Shown: piece after piece, positions 54,932 to 63,650 of the stretch | Numbering within the stretch: the first letter of the stretch is position 1 | Layout of the letters: the number at the start of each line of letters is the position of its first letter | DNA from: an uncultured Eubacteriales bacterium | GTDB lineage: Bacteria > Bacillota > Clostridia > Lachnospirales > Lachnospiraceae | Length of the DNA: 64,000 bases | Direction: 5' to 3' | NCBI GenBank assembly: GCA_902797845.1 | Contig: CADBUJ010000012.1 | Coordinates: forward strand, 25,718 to 89,717 | The notes under the pieces: generated by a model | Told to the model about the DNA's origin: nothing | The model's input: only the letters and a program-made list of their open reading frames with translations | Databases searched by the model: none | Program-made: the position numbers and the translations under genes

Positions 54932-55396
54932 ATGGAAGAAACACTAAAGAAAAAAGGCCTTATAGGCGAATTTAAAGCATTTATAATGCGTGGAAACGTA
55001 ATGGATATGGCGATCGGCGTTATTTTAGCCACAGCCTTCGGAAAGATAACCACTTCTCTCGTAGAGAATATCATAATGCCTTTTATCAGCTACCTGTTCG
55101 GTGCAAGAGACATGACTGCTCTCGATATCGTTATCAGGCAGGCAGAGGTAGATGCAAGCGGAGAGGTCGTAAAGGAAGCCATAGTAATAGGCTTCGGAAC
55201 CCTTCTTATGACCATCATCGATTTCCTTCTTGTGGCATTTGTGGTATTTATGATAGTTAAGGCCATGAATAAAGCCCATGAAAGATCGGAAGCAAAGAAG
55301 GGCGCTGTACCTGAGGAGGAAGTACCTGCTGGCCCCACTCAGGAAGAGCTTCTTACAGAGATCAGGGATCTTTTAAAGGAGCAGCAGAATAAATAA
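54932..55396 (+). CDS. mscL: large-conductance mechanosensitive channel
   Basis: Pentameric safety valve opening at high membrane tension. The 154 residues show the N-terminal amphipathic helix, FKAFIMRGNVMDMAIGVI entering TM1, the pore glycine region, a variable loop longer than in E. coli MscL, TM2 (LLMTIIDFLLVAFVVFMIV) and the C-terminal helix bundle ending in a LLKEQQNK tail. AGGAGG lies eight bases before the ATG. Confidence 0.96.
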   Translation: MEETLKKKGLIGEFKAFIMRGNVMDMAIGVILATAFGKITTSLVENIIMPFISYLFGARDMTALDIVIRQAEVDASGEVVKEAIVIGFGTLLMTIIDFLLVAFVVFMIVKAMNKAHERSEAKKGAVPEEEVPAGPTQEELLTEIRDLLKEQQNK

Positions 55397-55402
55397 AGCT
55401 TA

Positions 55403-55424
55403 AGGGCCGGCATATGCCGGCTCT
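55403..55424 (+). terminator. mscL terminator
   Basis: A 10-bp stem around CCGGCATATGCCGG, followed only by CTTTATGC, 6 nt beyond the stop; a weak T-run. Confidence 0.65.
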
Positions 55425-55483
55425 TTATGCATCACTCAGATCTCAAATCAGAGATGATCATATAGTGAGGATAAGGAGGAGCC

Positions 55484-55789
55484 ATGGGATTATTCGGAAA
55501 ATCAAATCTGTCCGGCGGAGAAGATATTTTTAACGGCAAAAGGAGAAAGGTCGGCTATACCAAGCCCCGTTTCAGCGGCGGCTTTACTGCATATGATACT
55601 TCAGGAAAAAAGATAGCCTACTCCACCCCTATCTTTACAGGCGGCTTTAATATCTTTGACGCAAAGGGAAGAAAGATCGGCACCGCCAAACGCAACTTTT
55701 CAGACGGCTTCGACTTTTACGATAAAAAAGGCAGATTTATGGGAAGCTGTAAAAGAAATATGTACGACGGCTTCGATTACTTCTTTTAA
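55484..55789 (+). CDS. small protein made of about four 22-residue repeats
   Basis: The 101-residue protein consists almost wholly of repeats with the pattern GGF-x-x-(Y/F)D-x-x-G-(K/R)-K-(I/M)-(A/G) followed by a Thr/Lys stretch and F(S/T)-(G/D): starts at residues about 10, 32, 54 and 75. There is no signal peptide. Basic residues alternate with aromatic ones, suggesting a beta-hairpin solenoid. I know no named family function. GGAGGAG lies just before the ATG and the gene has its own terminator, so it looks genuine. Confidence 0.8.
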   Translation: MGLFGKSNLSGGEDIFNGKRRKVGYTKPRFSGGFTAYDTSGKKIAYSTPIFTGGFNIFDAKGRKIGTAKRNFSDGFDFYDKKGRFMGSCKRNMYDGFDYFF

Positions 55790-55862
55790 ACTTATCCTTT
55801 ATACCTTCTGCCATCGAAAAAAGCTTCGCACCGGCAGCGGCAAATATAACGACTTCAAATTT

Positions 55863-55890
55863 AAAAGGCCCGGATCTTTCCGGACCTTTT
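55863..55890. terminator. bidirectional terminator after the repeat protein and amidase genes
   Basis: AAAAGGCCCGGA pairs with TCCGGACCTTTT (one mismatch) around TCTT, with T-runs on both strands. The two flanking genes converge here. Confidence 0.88.
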
Positions 55891-55903
55891 TATTTTTTAT
55901 TTT

Positions 55904-58033
55904 TTATTTAAAATATTTTTTCATGTAGTTGTTAACGTCTCTTCTGAAACCGTCCATGGTATATCCCGTTTCCAGCTGCCTCCAAAGATGCTCCGGATCC
56001 GCATGACCGGAAGCCACGCCTCTGTAATAGCCCTCGTTATGGGAGATTATCACTCCGTCCTTAAGGGGATCCAGATCATATTCGTAGCAAAGCATGGCAA
56101 ACAGCTGTACCGCGGAATCATATGTCCGCTTAACTGCAGCTTTCGCATCCGCAAGATCCGAACAGGTAAAGGTAGCGCCTCTTGTATAAGTAATGGACGC
56201 AGGCTCACACATTTCCACTCCTATATGGGTATCATTTGCCGAGCCTCCTGCATGCCAGCCCCTGTGGCTCCAGGGGAGAGTCTGATAAACCATGCCGGTA
56301 TTCGCATCAATAAATCCGTGAACACATGCTCTGTCATAGTTTGGACTGTTCCAGGCATTTACGAAGAATGATGCCCTGGGCATTGAACATCCCACCGAAT
56401 GAAGCATAAGACCTTTAACGGCTATATCCCCTTCATATACATAACAGGGATTCTTTGTAAGGATGGACTTGATTACATTTGCTTCAGCAAAGCTTTCCGA
56501 TGCGGCTTTTCTGTAATCGTAAGACGGGTCAAGACCCATGCCCTTGCATTTTTTTATAAATTCCGAAGAATTGGCAAAATAATAAAAAAGTTCTCTCTTT
56601 CCTATGGACCTGAGCTGCTTTACCTTACTTGAGACTTCGGATTTACCGGGATCTCTCAGCAAAAGCAGCCTGTACATGGCTTTTACATATGCTTCCTCTG
56701 TATTGACCTTTTTCCCGAATTCCGCAGAGCTTACGATGGAATACAGGAATCTTACTATGGGTGTTTCCAGATCATCAAGCTGATAAAGCCTGCTGCTTAT
56801 CTCGCCTTCTGAGGGCATTCTGTTAAGGCCGTTCTGATAAGATCTGATAACAAATTCCCTGAGCTTCGTACGCTTATCGTTGTAGATATTTGTAAGCGCC
56901 ATTTTTGCTCCGATATCCACTTTCTGCTTTGCCGTCTTACTTTCAAACTCAGGAGAATTAAGCACTGTTTGAAGGATATAATCTCTTGAATAGCCCTTGT
57001 CCAGCAGATCTAATCTGGATGACAATCCGCTGCTGTCAGGATTCCTTCCCAGACATGACCTGTATATATCAGTTATATATTGAGTATCGGTGGTATTCTG
57101 CTTTATATATTCTCCGGACTGGAAGAAGGAAAGGATAACCGGTCTTGCGCCATTGGCGATCAGACTGTTTACTTTTCCCTTCTGGCCGTTTATATCCGGA
57201 TCTCTTTTCAGGATATTGTTGTAAAGCTTTGCCGCATACAGAGAAACATTATAATTCTTATCTATGATGTCTGTAAGCTCCACCGTTCCCGGCAGCATAT
57301 TGTGCTTTTCGCAAAGGTCCTTAAATTCCCTGGAATCCGTAAACCCTTTAAGAATAAATCTTTCCGTAAAATTATAACGGAACATGGTGGTCCATGTTTC
57401 AAAGCCTTCCTCATCAGGCTCCCTGTCAAGGATCACGTTATATAAGATAGTTATGAATGTCTCATCGGGAAGGCCCTTATCTTTATATTCCTTACTGAAT
57501 AAGAAACCGTAAAGGATATCCGCTCCCGTACATTGTCCGCTTCTTATCCTTTCGGTCCAGTCATTAAAGCCCTGTTCTTCCGGTTCCCTTTCCAGTATAA
57601 GGTTATAGCAGCGTACAACGAAGGCATCTATAGGATCTTCTGGCCTGATGCCTTCTCCGGTATTAAGCGCGGGAGTACTTACAACTGCCGGCACTTCCTC
57701 TTTAGGTATATCTGCGGAGTTCTCTCCCTGAATATCTTTATTTGAAATATCTTCCGTCTCTTTTTCTTCAGCCTGCTCTGTTTCAGATTCAGTCTCAGCT
57801 TCTGTCTCTTGTGCTTCTGTCTCTTCTGCAATCTCTGAAACTATCTCGCTGCCTTCCTCCTCCATGGCATCAGAAGATACCGATATCTCATCAGATATAT
57901 CGGCTGATTCAGGTATTTGGGATATTTCCTCTGAAGGCTTATCCTCATACATACCTGCTTCTGCAAAGGCAGTTATATTATCAAAAGCCAGCGTAATAAC
58001 AAGGACCGCTGCAAGAATCCTGAATATCTTCAT
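55904..58033 (-). CDS. N-acetylmuramoyl-L-alanine amidase with DUF4214 modules
   Basis: Exported wall hydrolase of 709 residues. Signal peptide (1-25, ending ITAFA), a long Ser/Glu/Thr-rich stalk (about 30-110), three DUF4214 modules (about 130-430, with LEREPEEQGFNDW and LGRNPDSSGLSSR), a linker, then Amidase_2 (about 520-700): LMLHSVGCS with the first zinc His, ACVHGFIDANTGMVYQ, HRGWHAGG, THIGVEMCEP with the catalytic Glu, and SGHADPEHLW with the late zinc His. It should cut the MurNAc-L-Ala bond. Module order mirrors the deacetylase at 52 kb. Confidence 0.9.
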   Translation of the reverse strand: MKIFRILAAVLVITLAFDNITAFAEAGMYEDKPSEEISQIPESADISDEISVSSDAMEEEGSEIVSEIAEETEAQETEAETESETEQAEEKETEDISNKDIQGENSADIPKEEVPAVVSTPALNTGEGIRPEDPIDAFVVRCYNLILEREPEEQGFNDWTERIRSGQCTGADILYGFLFSKEYKDKGLPDETFITILYNVILDREPDEEGFETWTTMFRYNFTERFILKGFTDSREFKDLCEKHNMLPGTVELTDIIDKNYNVSLYAAKLYNNILKRDPDINGQKGKVNSLIANGARPVILSFFQSGEYIKQNTTDTQYITDIYRSCLGRNPDSSGLSSRLDLLDKGYSRDYILQTVLNSPEFESKTAKQKVDIGAKMALTNIYNDKRTKLREFVIRSYQNGLNRMPSEGEISSRLYQLDDLETPIVRFLYSIVSSAEFGKKVNTEEAYVKAMYRLLLLRDPGKSEVSSKVKQLRSIGKRELFYYFANSSEFIKKCKGMGLDPSYDYRKAASESFAEANVIKSILTKNPCYVYEGDIAVKGLMLHSVGCSMPRASFFVNAWNSPNYDRACVHGFIDANTGMVYQTLPWSHRGWHAGGSANDTHIGVEMCEPASITYTRGATFTCSDLADAKAAVKRTYDSAVQLFAMLCYEYDLDPLKDGVIISHNEGYYRGVASGHADPEHLWRQLETGYTMDGFRRDVNNYMKKYFK

Positions 58034-58093
58034 GGTAAAGAAGACCTCTTTTCAAAAGCGTTTTTAACAAGATGTAATATAAATGTAATAAAT

Positions 58094-58122
58094 ATTATAC
58101 ATACACAGATGTACACTTTCAA
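58094..58122 (-). promoter_or_regulatory. amidase promoter
   Basis: TTGAAA (58122-58117), 17-nt spacer, TATAAT (58099-58094), with an untranslated leader of about 55-60 nt. Confidence 0.8.
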
Positions 58123-58139
58123 GGTTTTTTAGCAAAAAT

Positions 58140-58166
58140 AAGACTTCGGAGCTTATCCGAAGTCTT
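58140..58166 (-). terminator. terminator of the Na/phosphate transporter gene
   Basis: AAGACTTCGG and CCGAAGTCTT pair over 10 bp around a 7-nt loop, with TATTTTTG after it on the minus strand. Confidence 0.9.
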
Positions 58167-58241
58167 AAGAATTTATGAATTAATTAAATTTACGATACCT
58201 TACCAGGTACGAGAGCCTTATTATTCGTGGATCTGCCACTT

Positions 58242-59873
58242 TTAAAGGTCTCCGTCGTCACGGAAGGTATAGGCAATATTCATTCCATGGTCTGCACATC
58301 GTTCAAGATCAGTTACGATCTCCGTGAATACTACTCCTGCAGTGGGCTCGCAGTCAGCCGTCATGATCCTTTCCGTATGGTTATGGATCAGCTGCTGCTC
58401 CATATTGTCCACCTGACCCTCCATTTCAAGAAGCTCCGGAAGCCTTGTATAATCCCTGCTCCTGAATATATCCACAGAAAGCTCCACCTGCCGTATTACC
58501 TTGTCTGCCATATCTTTAAGCTCTTTTACAGCCTCCTCTGACATGGAAGCTTTATTTAGATTAAGTGCCTCCGCATACTCTACGATATTCTCTCCGTGAT
58601 CAGAGAATCTTTCCGCATCAGTAGCGGAGATATTGAGCCTTGCAATACTTTTAAGCTGGTCAGGAGTAAGATCCAGATCGCCGAGCTCTGCCATGGAATC
58701 CGCGATCTTCTTGTTAAGAATATCGACCGACTCCTCCCTAAGCCTTACTGCTTCCGCCTTTCCCGGAGAATAATCAAAGAAGCAATCGAGGGAATCCTTT
58801 AAATTGGCAACAGAAATATCCGCCATGCGGCACACCTCCCTGTGAGCATTCTCCAGAGCAACGCCCGGGGCCATCTTCCCCTGGTTTATCATATATTTGA
58901 TGCTCCTCTCCTCCGCAAGTATGCTTTCGTCTTCCTTAACAGGAATCATCTTATTGGCAAGGGCAATGATCTGATTCGAAAACGGAAGCTGTACCAAAAC
59001 CGCAATGATCGCAAAAAGTGTGTGAGTATTAGCCACCTGACGCCCCACATCATTAGGGGAGAGGCTCTTTATAAACTCCAGGATCTGCGGGAACAGATTT
59101 ATAAGGATCAGAAGGAAGGCCGCTCTTATAAGATTGAATATAAGATTAAGAAGGGCCGTTCTTTTTCCGTTTCTGTTGGTCGTAAGAGATGCAAGGATAT
59201 TAGGCATAACCGAGCCTATGGCTGCACCTATCACAAAATAAACGGCTGTATTATAGGAAAGTATGCCCTGAACCGCAAAGGTCTGGAAAATAACCGTAGA
59301 TGATGAAGAGCTTTGAAGGATAGCCGTAAACAAAGTACCGAATAAAACTGCCGGAACAGGAGAATCCATGGTCTTTATAAAGGCTTCGAAGGCAGCTGTG
59401 CCCGCAAGGGGCTGTATCGCCTCCTTCATGATGGATATGCCCACGAAGAGCATTCCGAAGCCCACAAGTATCTCTCCCACATGCTTTACTATGCTCCGTT
59501 TAATAAAGAGATACATTATCATTCCGGCGAAGAGTATCAGCGGAGCATATGCTCCAATATTAAAGGCAGTTATCTGAGCAGTCACGGTCGTACCTATGTT
59601 TGCTCCCATAATAACGCCTATAGCCTGACTGAGATTCATCATACCGGCATTAACGAAGCCTATTACCATAACATCCGTAGCTGAAGAGCTTTGGATGAGT
59701 ATGGTGATGCCGATACCCACCAGGACTGCTATCATTTTGTTTTTAGTGGCTTTTTCAAGTATTCCCTGAAGCCGGTGTCCACAGGCATTCCGAAGGCCGG
59801 AGGACATTAAGGTCATGCCCAGAAGAAAAAGGGCTATGCCTCCTAAAATGGAAAATATTTCCGTAAGTGTCAT
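58242..59873 (-). CDS. Na/Pi cotransporter with C-terminal PhoU-like domain
   Basis: Membrane transporter of the NptA/PNaS family taking up phosphate with Na+. The 543 residues include two inverted half repeats with the family motifs GIGITILIQSSSATDVMVIG and the second QSSSSSTVIFQTFA, about nine helices (5-310), then a helical PhoU-like domain (about 330-535). The sodium gradient could be supplied by the Na+-type V-ATPase in this window, which is an inference. No phosphate regulator genes are adjacent. Confidence 0.92.
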   Translation of the reverse strand: MTLTEIFSILGGIALFLLGMTLMSSGLRNACGHRLQGILEKATKNKMIAVLVGIGITILIQSSSATDVMVIGFVNAGMMNLSQAIGVIMGANIGTTVTAQITAFNIGAYAPLILFAGMIMYLFIKRSIVKHVGEILVGFGMLFVGISIMKEAIQPLAGTAAFEAFIKTMDSPVPAVLFGTLFTAILQSSSSSTVIFQTFAVQGILSYNTAVYFVIGAAIGSVMPNILASLTTNRNGKRTALLNLIFNLIRAAFLLILINLFPQILEFIKSLSPNDVGRQVANTHTLFAIIAVLVQLPFSNQIIALANKMIPVKEDESILAEERSIKYMINQGKMAPGVALENAHREVCRMADISVANLKDSLDCFFDYSPGKAEAVRLREESVDILNKKIADSMAELGDLDLTPDQLKSIARLNISATDAERFSDHGENIVEYAEALNLNKASMSEEAVKELKDMADKVIRQVELSVDIFRSRDYTRLPELLEMEGQVDNMEQQLIHNHTERIMTADCEPTAGVVFTEIVTDLERCADHGMNIAYTFRDDGDL

Positions 59874-59975
59874 CTTTCCTCCAATGTATGTTATACCCTA
59901 AAGCAATATATCATGTTCAAGGTTAAAAATGACTGCCATTAATGCTCTTATTAAAAGACAATAAGGATGTATCCA

Positions 59976-61007
59976 TCATTCCCTTTCCACAAGCCACATA
60001 TCAATATCCGCAGGCCCGTCTATACCGGGAACGCTTCCCTCATTTGTGTACTGCCACCAGGTAAAATGATAAGGCGTCTGGGGCACAGGCTCATAATCCG
60101 CATACCAGATCTTATAAGAATTAAGCACCTTTGCCTCAAAAAGCTCATGCTCCCAAGGCAGGTTGGAATAAATATCCGCGTCCCATGACAGTTCTTCCTT
60201 TATCGTGCTGCAAAAGGCTTCTGTATTTAAAGTTACCTGCTCCTTTGTGATGTTGTTTGCTCTTCCTGCATCATTCTTTGTTATCTCGGGATCATATACC
60301 ACAGGAAGATCCAGGGTGATGCCGGAATCTTTTATTACATGTGCTGCAAGGAGAGCTTCTTCCCTTGCTTCCTCCTCCGTGATCGCCTGAGAGAAAAAAT
60401 ATGCGCCGACTAAAAGTCCTGCCTCCTTGGCCTTTTTCAGGTTGTCCCGGGCATACACATCTTCCATAAGGACACCGGCCTGTCCGTATCCTCTGTAGCC
60501 CACCCGTATAAAGGCAAAGCTGTATCCGGAAGAAGCCACCTGTTCCCAGTCTATAACTCCCTGATGCTCCGAAACATCCACTCCCTGAAGGACTTCATAT
60601 TTATCATCTTCATATGTTATCCTCTGAGGATCCGAAGGATCATTTACGAATGATCCATCCGTATACGGATTTGCCTTTACGGAAGGATCCACCTCCATTG
60701 TATGGTATTCTCCCCAGGCATCCACATAATCAATATAAACCGGTATGTTCTCTGTTTCCTCTTCTGCGGAGATCTGTTCCTCTTCTTCCTCTTCCTTTTG
60801 ATCTTCCGTTTGGGCGCTCTCTTCGGATATCTCTTCTTTTTTCTCTTCTGAAGTCTCCGACTCTTCTTCAGCAGTTTCAGTGACTGCACTTTCCTCATAT
60901 ACCGGATCAGGCTCCGACTCCTTTTTATCCGGAGAAGAAGTGCAGCCGGCCAAAGCAGCCAAGACGCAGATCAAAAAGGCAGCCATCATTCTTATGCTGA
61001 CCTTCAT
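59976..61007 (-). CDS. GH25 lysozyme-like lipoprotein
   Basis: Exported muramidase. A lipoprotein signal (FLICVLAALAGC, residue 22 lipidated with the chosen start) and an acidic Glu/Ser/Thr stalk (about 25-90) precede a GH25 domain: GVDVSEHQGVIDW with the key Asp, FAFIRVGYRGYG, PVVYDPEIT with the Asp-x-Glu pair, IYSNLPWEHELF, IWYADYEP and the closing WQYTNEGSVPGIDG. I start at ATG 61007, with AAAGGAT six bases upstream; a longer reading would hide the signal. Confidence 0.92.
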   Translation of the reverse strand: MKVSIRMMAAFLICVLAALAGCTSSPDKKESEPDPVYEESAVTETAEEESETSEEKKEEISEESAQTEDQKEEEEEEQISAEEETENIPVYIDYVDAWGEYHTMEVDPSVKANPYTDGSFVNDPSDPQRITYEDDKYEVLQGVDVSEHQGVIDWEQVASSGYSFAFIRVGYRGYGQAGVLMEDVYARDNLKKAKEAGLLVGAYFFSQAITEEEAREEALLAAHVIKDSGITLDLPVVYDPEITKNDAGRANNITKEQVTLNTEAFCSTIKEELSWDADIYSNLPWEHELFEAKVLNSYKIWYADYEPVPQTPYHFTWWQYTNEGSVPGIDGPADIDMWLVERE

Positions 61008-61077
61008 ATATTTATCCTTTCGTAGCTTCTGACAGAACAACACATTTTTATCTTTCCTGAGGCTTAAAATGCAAACA

Positions 61078-61101
61078 CCCTATGGCAAGTGTACCATAGG
61101 G
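61078..61101 (-). terminator. terminator after tRNA-Thr
   Basis: CCCTATGG and CCATAGGG pair perfectly around 8 nt, followed by TGTTTGCATTTT on the minus strand. Confidence 0.75.
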
Positions 61102-61154
61102 CGCGGATAATTAGTTATGCTATTTGTTTTTTATATATGAAACTTTTTATAAAA

Positions 61155-61226
61155 GCTGGTGAGGGGACTTGAACCCCTGACCCCTTCATTACGAGTGAAG
61201 TGCGCTACCGACTGTGCCACACCAGC
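61155..61226 (-). tRNA. tRNA-Thr (CGT anticodon)
   Basis: The 72-nt gene folds with acceptor GCTGGTG/CACCAGC, anticodon arm CTTCA-CTCGTAA-TGAAG (anticodon CGU, for ACG) and T arm AGGGG-TTCAAGT-CCCCT. CCA is not encoded. It has its own promoter and terminator. Confidence 0.97.
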
Positions 61227-61236
61227 ATGCCTGACT

Positions 61237-61265
61237 AATATACTATAAGGCATTTTAGTTGTCAA
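61237..61265 (-). promoter_or_regulatory. tRNA-Thr promoter
   Basis: TTGACA (61265-61260), 17-nt spacer, TATATT (61242-61237), about 11 nt before the tRNA start. Confidence 0.85.
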
Positions 61266-61283
61266 ACAGAGCAAAGCACTGCA

Positions 61284-62006
61284 TTACCCGTAAAATGCCT
61301 CGTTGTCGACTATCATGGTAACATTGGGATGGAACTTAAGGATAGACACGGGAACAGACGGCTTAACATCGCCGTAAATGCAGTTCATAAGAGCTTCATG
61401 CTTATTCTTTCCGCTTACTATAAGAAGTATCTTTTTTGCCCTCATGATGGTCCCGATACCCATGGTAACGGCCTTTGTGGGAACATGGTCCACAGAATCG
61501 AAGAATCTGGCATTAACTATCCTGGTATTTTCCTGAAGCTCCACCACATGGGTGTCGTCGGAAAAATGATCATCCGGTTCGTTAAAGCCTATATGTCCAT
61601 TTACGCCTATACCCATAATAAGAAGGTCTATTCCCTTGCTCTTCTTTATCTTGCGCTCATAATCCTCGGCTGCTGCGTCGGGATCCTCTGTATATCCCTT
61701 GGGGATATTTATATTGTCGGGATCCATGTTTATCTGGGAAAAGAGCTGCTTATGCATAAGGTAATGATAGCTCTGTGGATTATCCTCCGGAAGGCCCACA
61801 TATTCGTCAATATTAAAGGTCCTGACCTGGGAGAAATCCAATTCCCCTCTTTTATAATAATCTATAAGAAGACTGTAAAGGCCCATCGGTGTGGAGCCCA
61901 CATTTAAAGCGAGAATGGTATCCGGTTTTTCCTTTATCTGCTCCGCCACTATCTCCGCGGCTTTTTGACTCATTTCGTTATAATCTGATACCTCTATGAT
62001 CTTCAT
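61284..62006 (-). CDS. nagB: glucosamine-6-phosphate deaminase
   Basis: Converts glucosamine 6-phosphate to fructose 6-phosphate and ammonia. The 240-residue short form shows LNVGSTPMGLYSLLI, TFNIDEYVGLP with the catalytic Asp, MGIGVNGHIGFNEP with the active-site His, and IVSGKNKHEAL. It lacks the C-terminal allosteric segment of E. coli NagB. It follows the XRE gene by 30 nt with AAGAGGG before the ATG, so the two may form an operon. Confidence 0.96.
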   Translation of the reverse strand: MKIIEVSDYNEMSQKAAEIVAEQIKEKPDTILALNVGSTPMGLYSLLIDYYKRGELDFSQVRTFNIDEYVGLPEDNPQSYHYLMHKQLFSQINMDPDNINIPKGYTEDPDAAAEDYERKIKKSKGIDLLIMGIGVNGHIGFNEPDDHFSDDTHVVELQENTRIVNARFFDSVDHVPTKAVTMGIGTIMRAKKILLIVSGKNKHEALMNCIYGDVKPSVPVSILKFHPNVTMIVDNEAFYG

Positions 62007-62036
62007 TCTTATACCCTCTTAATGATGTGATTCCCC

Positions 62037-62288
62037 TTAGTCACGGGGTGCCGATCCCTTTTTTACGAATCTTATCTCCACTCTGTATCCCATGGCATCG
62101 GCTATTTTTAAAAGCCCTTCCAATGTGGGATTGTGGCGTCCGCTCTCAAACCTTGCAAGACTGCTTCTGCTGATGCCTGCCGCACTGGCTACCTCCTCCT
62201 GCGTCATCTTTCCGGACTTTCTGTATTTCTGAAATTTTTTTGATATGTCTGCCAGATTTTTTTCAACTGCATCAGAAGAACCTTCCAT
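62037..62288 (-). CDS. XRE-family HTH regulator
   Basis: A small (83 aa) DNA-binding protein: an N-terminal leader helix (about 5-25), then a classic HTH (about 27-75) with MTQEEVASAAGISRSSLARFESGRHNPTL as recognition region in two parts, TQEEVAS and SRSSLARFE. Close to the antitoxin or ICE-type HTH but no toxin is adjacent. It precedes nagB, so it may regulate amino-sugar use. A palindrome over its -35 box suggests autorepression. Confidence 0.88.
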   Translation of the reverse strand: MEGSSDAVEKNLADISKKFQKYRKSGKMTQEEVASAAGISRSSLARFESGRHNPTLEGLLKIADAMGYRVEIRFVKKGSAPRD

Positions 62289-62316
62289 CTTAACCCCTCC
62301 TTAAAAGTGCCATTTA

Positions 62317-62348
62317 ATTATAAACTAAGGCGGAACATTTTTGAATGT
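62317..62348 (-). promoter_or_regulatory. promoter and possible operator of the XRE gene
   Basis: TATAAT (62322-62317) with a weak TTCAAA (62345-62340) at 17 nt. ACATT-N4-AATGT (62335-62348) covers the -35 box, a plausible site for the XRE protein. Confidence 0.55.
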
Positions 62349-62423
62349 ACTTTATGCCCAAAAATCATGTCCGGATCCGAGAACAGATTTCCCTTAGTGG
62401 CTTTCGTAAAAGCGCGTTCTTTA

Positions 62424-62452
62424 TTGATAGCATGTTTTTCCTTTGCTATAAT
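62424..62452 (+). promoter_or_regulatory. glycerate kinase promoter
   Basis: TTGATA, 17-nt spacer, TATAAT, about 32 nt before the start; divergent from the XRE gene. Confidence 0.82.
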
Positions 62453-62483
62453 CTCCTTAATTTAAGCAGATCAGGAGGCATAT

Positions 62484-63617
62484 ATGCAGATATTAGCGGC
62501 TATAGATTCTTTTAAAGGAAGTCTTTCATCCCTTGATGCAGGAAATGCCGTAAAGAGAGGGATCCTTAAAGTGATGCCCGATGCCCGGGTATTGGTCCGC
62601 CCCCTTGCAGACGGCGGAGAAGGCACCGTGGATGCCCTGGCATCCGGTCTTTCAGGGACAATGGTTGAGGCATCTGTAACAGGACCCCTTAAAGATCCCG
62701 TAAGAGCAAAATATTGTATCCTTCCGGACAAAATAACGGCTGTAATGGAAATGTCTTCTGCAGCAGGACTTACTCTTGTCCCTTCTTCTGACAGAAATCC
62801 CCTTAATACGACTACCTATGGTGTAGGCGAGCTTATAAAGGATGCCATAAAAAGAGGCTGCCGCCGCTTTATAATCGGCATAGGAGGAAGCGCCACCAAT
62901 GATGCAGGAACGGGCATGCTTGCCGCTCTGGGCTACAGATTCCTTGATAAGGACGGTATGCCTGTGGATATTGCGGGAAAGGGTCTTGAACATATCTGCT
63001 CCATAGATACAAAAGAGGTTATAAGCGACCTTTCCGATTGCTCCTTCCGTATAGCCTGTGATGTTTCCAATCCCCTATGCGGTCCGTCGGGCTGCAGTGC
63101 AGTTTACGGCCCTCAGAAGGGAGCAACACCAGAAATAGTTGAAACCATGGATAAATGGATCGGGGATTTTGCCGATCTTGCAACAGGTGTCTTCCCCCAA
63201 GCCCATAAGGATCATCCCGGCACCGGAGCTGCAGGCGGCCTGGGATTTGCTTTCCTTACCTTTACAAATGCCACGCTGGAATCAGGCATATCCATAATCC
63301 TTGACGAAATAGGCCTTGAAGAAGACATCAAAAACTCTGACCTTGTAATCACGGGAGAAGGCAGACTGGACAGCCAGACTGCCATGGGGAAAGCCCCTGT
63401 GGGTGTCGCTTCTTTGGCAGAAAAGCACGGTGTACCAACTATAGCTTTTGCAGGACATGTAACAAAAGATGCCGGCATCTGCAACGAAAAAGGCATAACC
63501 GCATTCTTTCCTATAGTAAGAGGACCCATCACTCTGGAAGAGGCCATGGAGCCGGAAAATGCCATAAGATCTCTGGAAGATGCCGCAGAACAGGCCTTCA
63601 GGCTTTTCGTCAGATGA
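62484..63617 (+). CDS. glycerate kinase (GarK/GlxK type I)
   Basis: Phosphorylates D-glycerate (to 2-phosphoglycerate in this type). The 377 residues include AAIDSFKGSLSSLDAGNAV, RPLADGGEGTVDAL, IGGSATNDAGTGMLAALG, the GTGAAGGLGFAF loop and VITGEGRLDSQTAMGKAP. Single gene with AGGAGG seven bases before the ATG. A degraded larA-like gene follows it. Confidence 0.95.
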   Translation: MQILAAIDSFKGSLSSLDAGNAVKRGILKVMPDARVLVRPLADGGEGTVDALASGLSGTMVEASVTGPLKDPVRAKYCILPDKITAVMEMSSAAGLTLVPSSDRNPLNTTTYGVGELIKDAIKRGCRRFIIGIGGSATNDAGTGMLAALGYRFLDKDGMPVDIAGKGLEHICSIDTKEVISDLSDCSFRIACDVSNPLCGPSGCSAVYGPQKGATPEIVETMDKWIGDFADLATGVFPQAHKDHPGTGAAGGLGFAFLTFTNATLESGISIILDEIGLEEDIKNSDLVITGEGRLDSQTAMGKAPVGVASLAEKHGVPTIAFAGHVTKDAGICNEKGITAFFPIVRGPITLEEAMEPENAIRSLEDAAEQAFRLFVR

Positions 63618-63650
63618 TGCAAAGATCACACTGTTATACGGAGGTATAAA

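Noticed and set aside
62037-62288. A toxin-antitoxin pair based on the small XRE protein.
   Set aside because: No small toxin-like frame is adjacent; nagB follows and the divergent gene is glycerate kinase.
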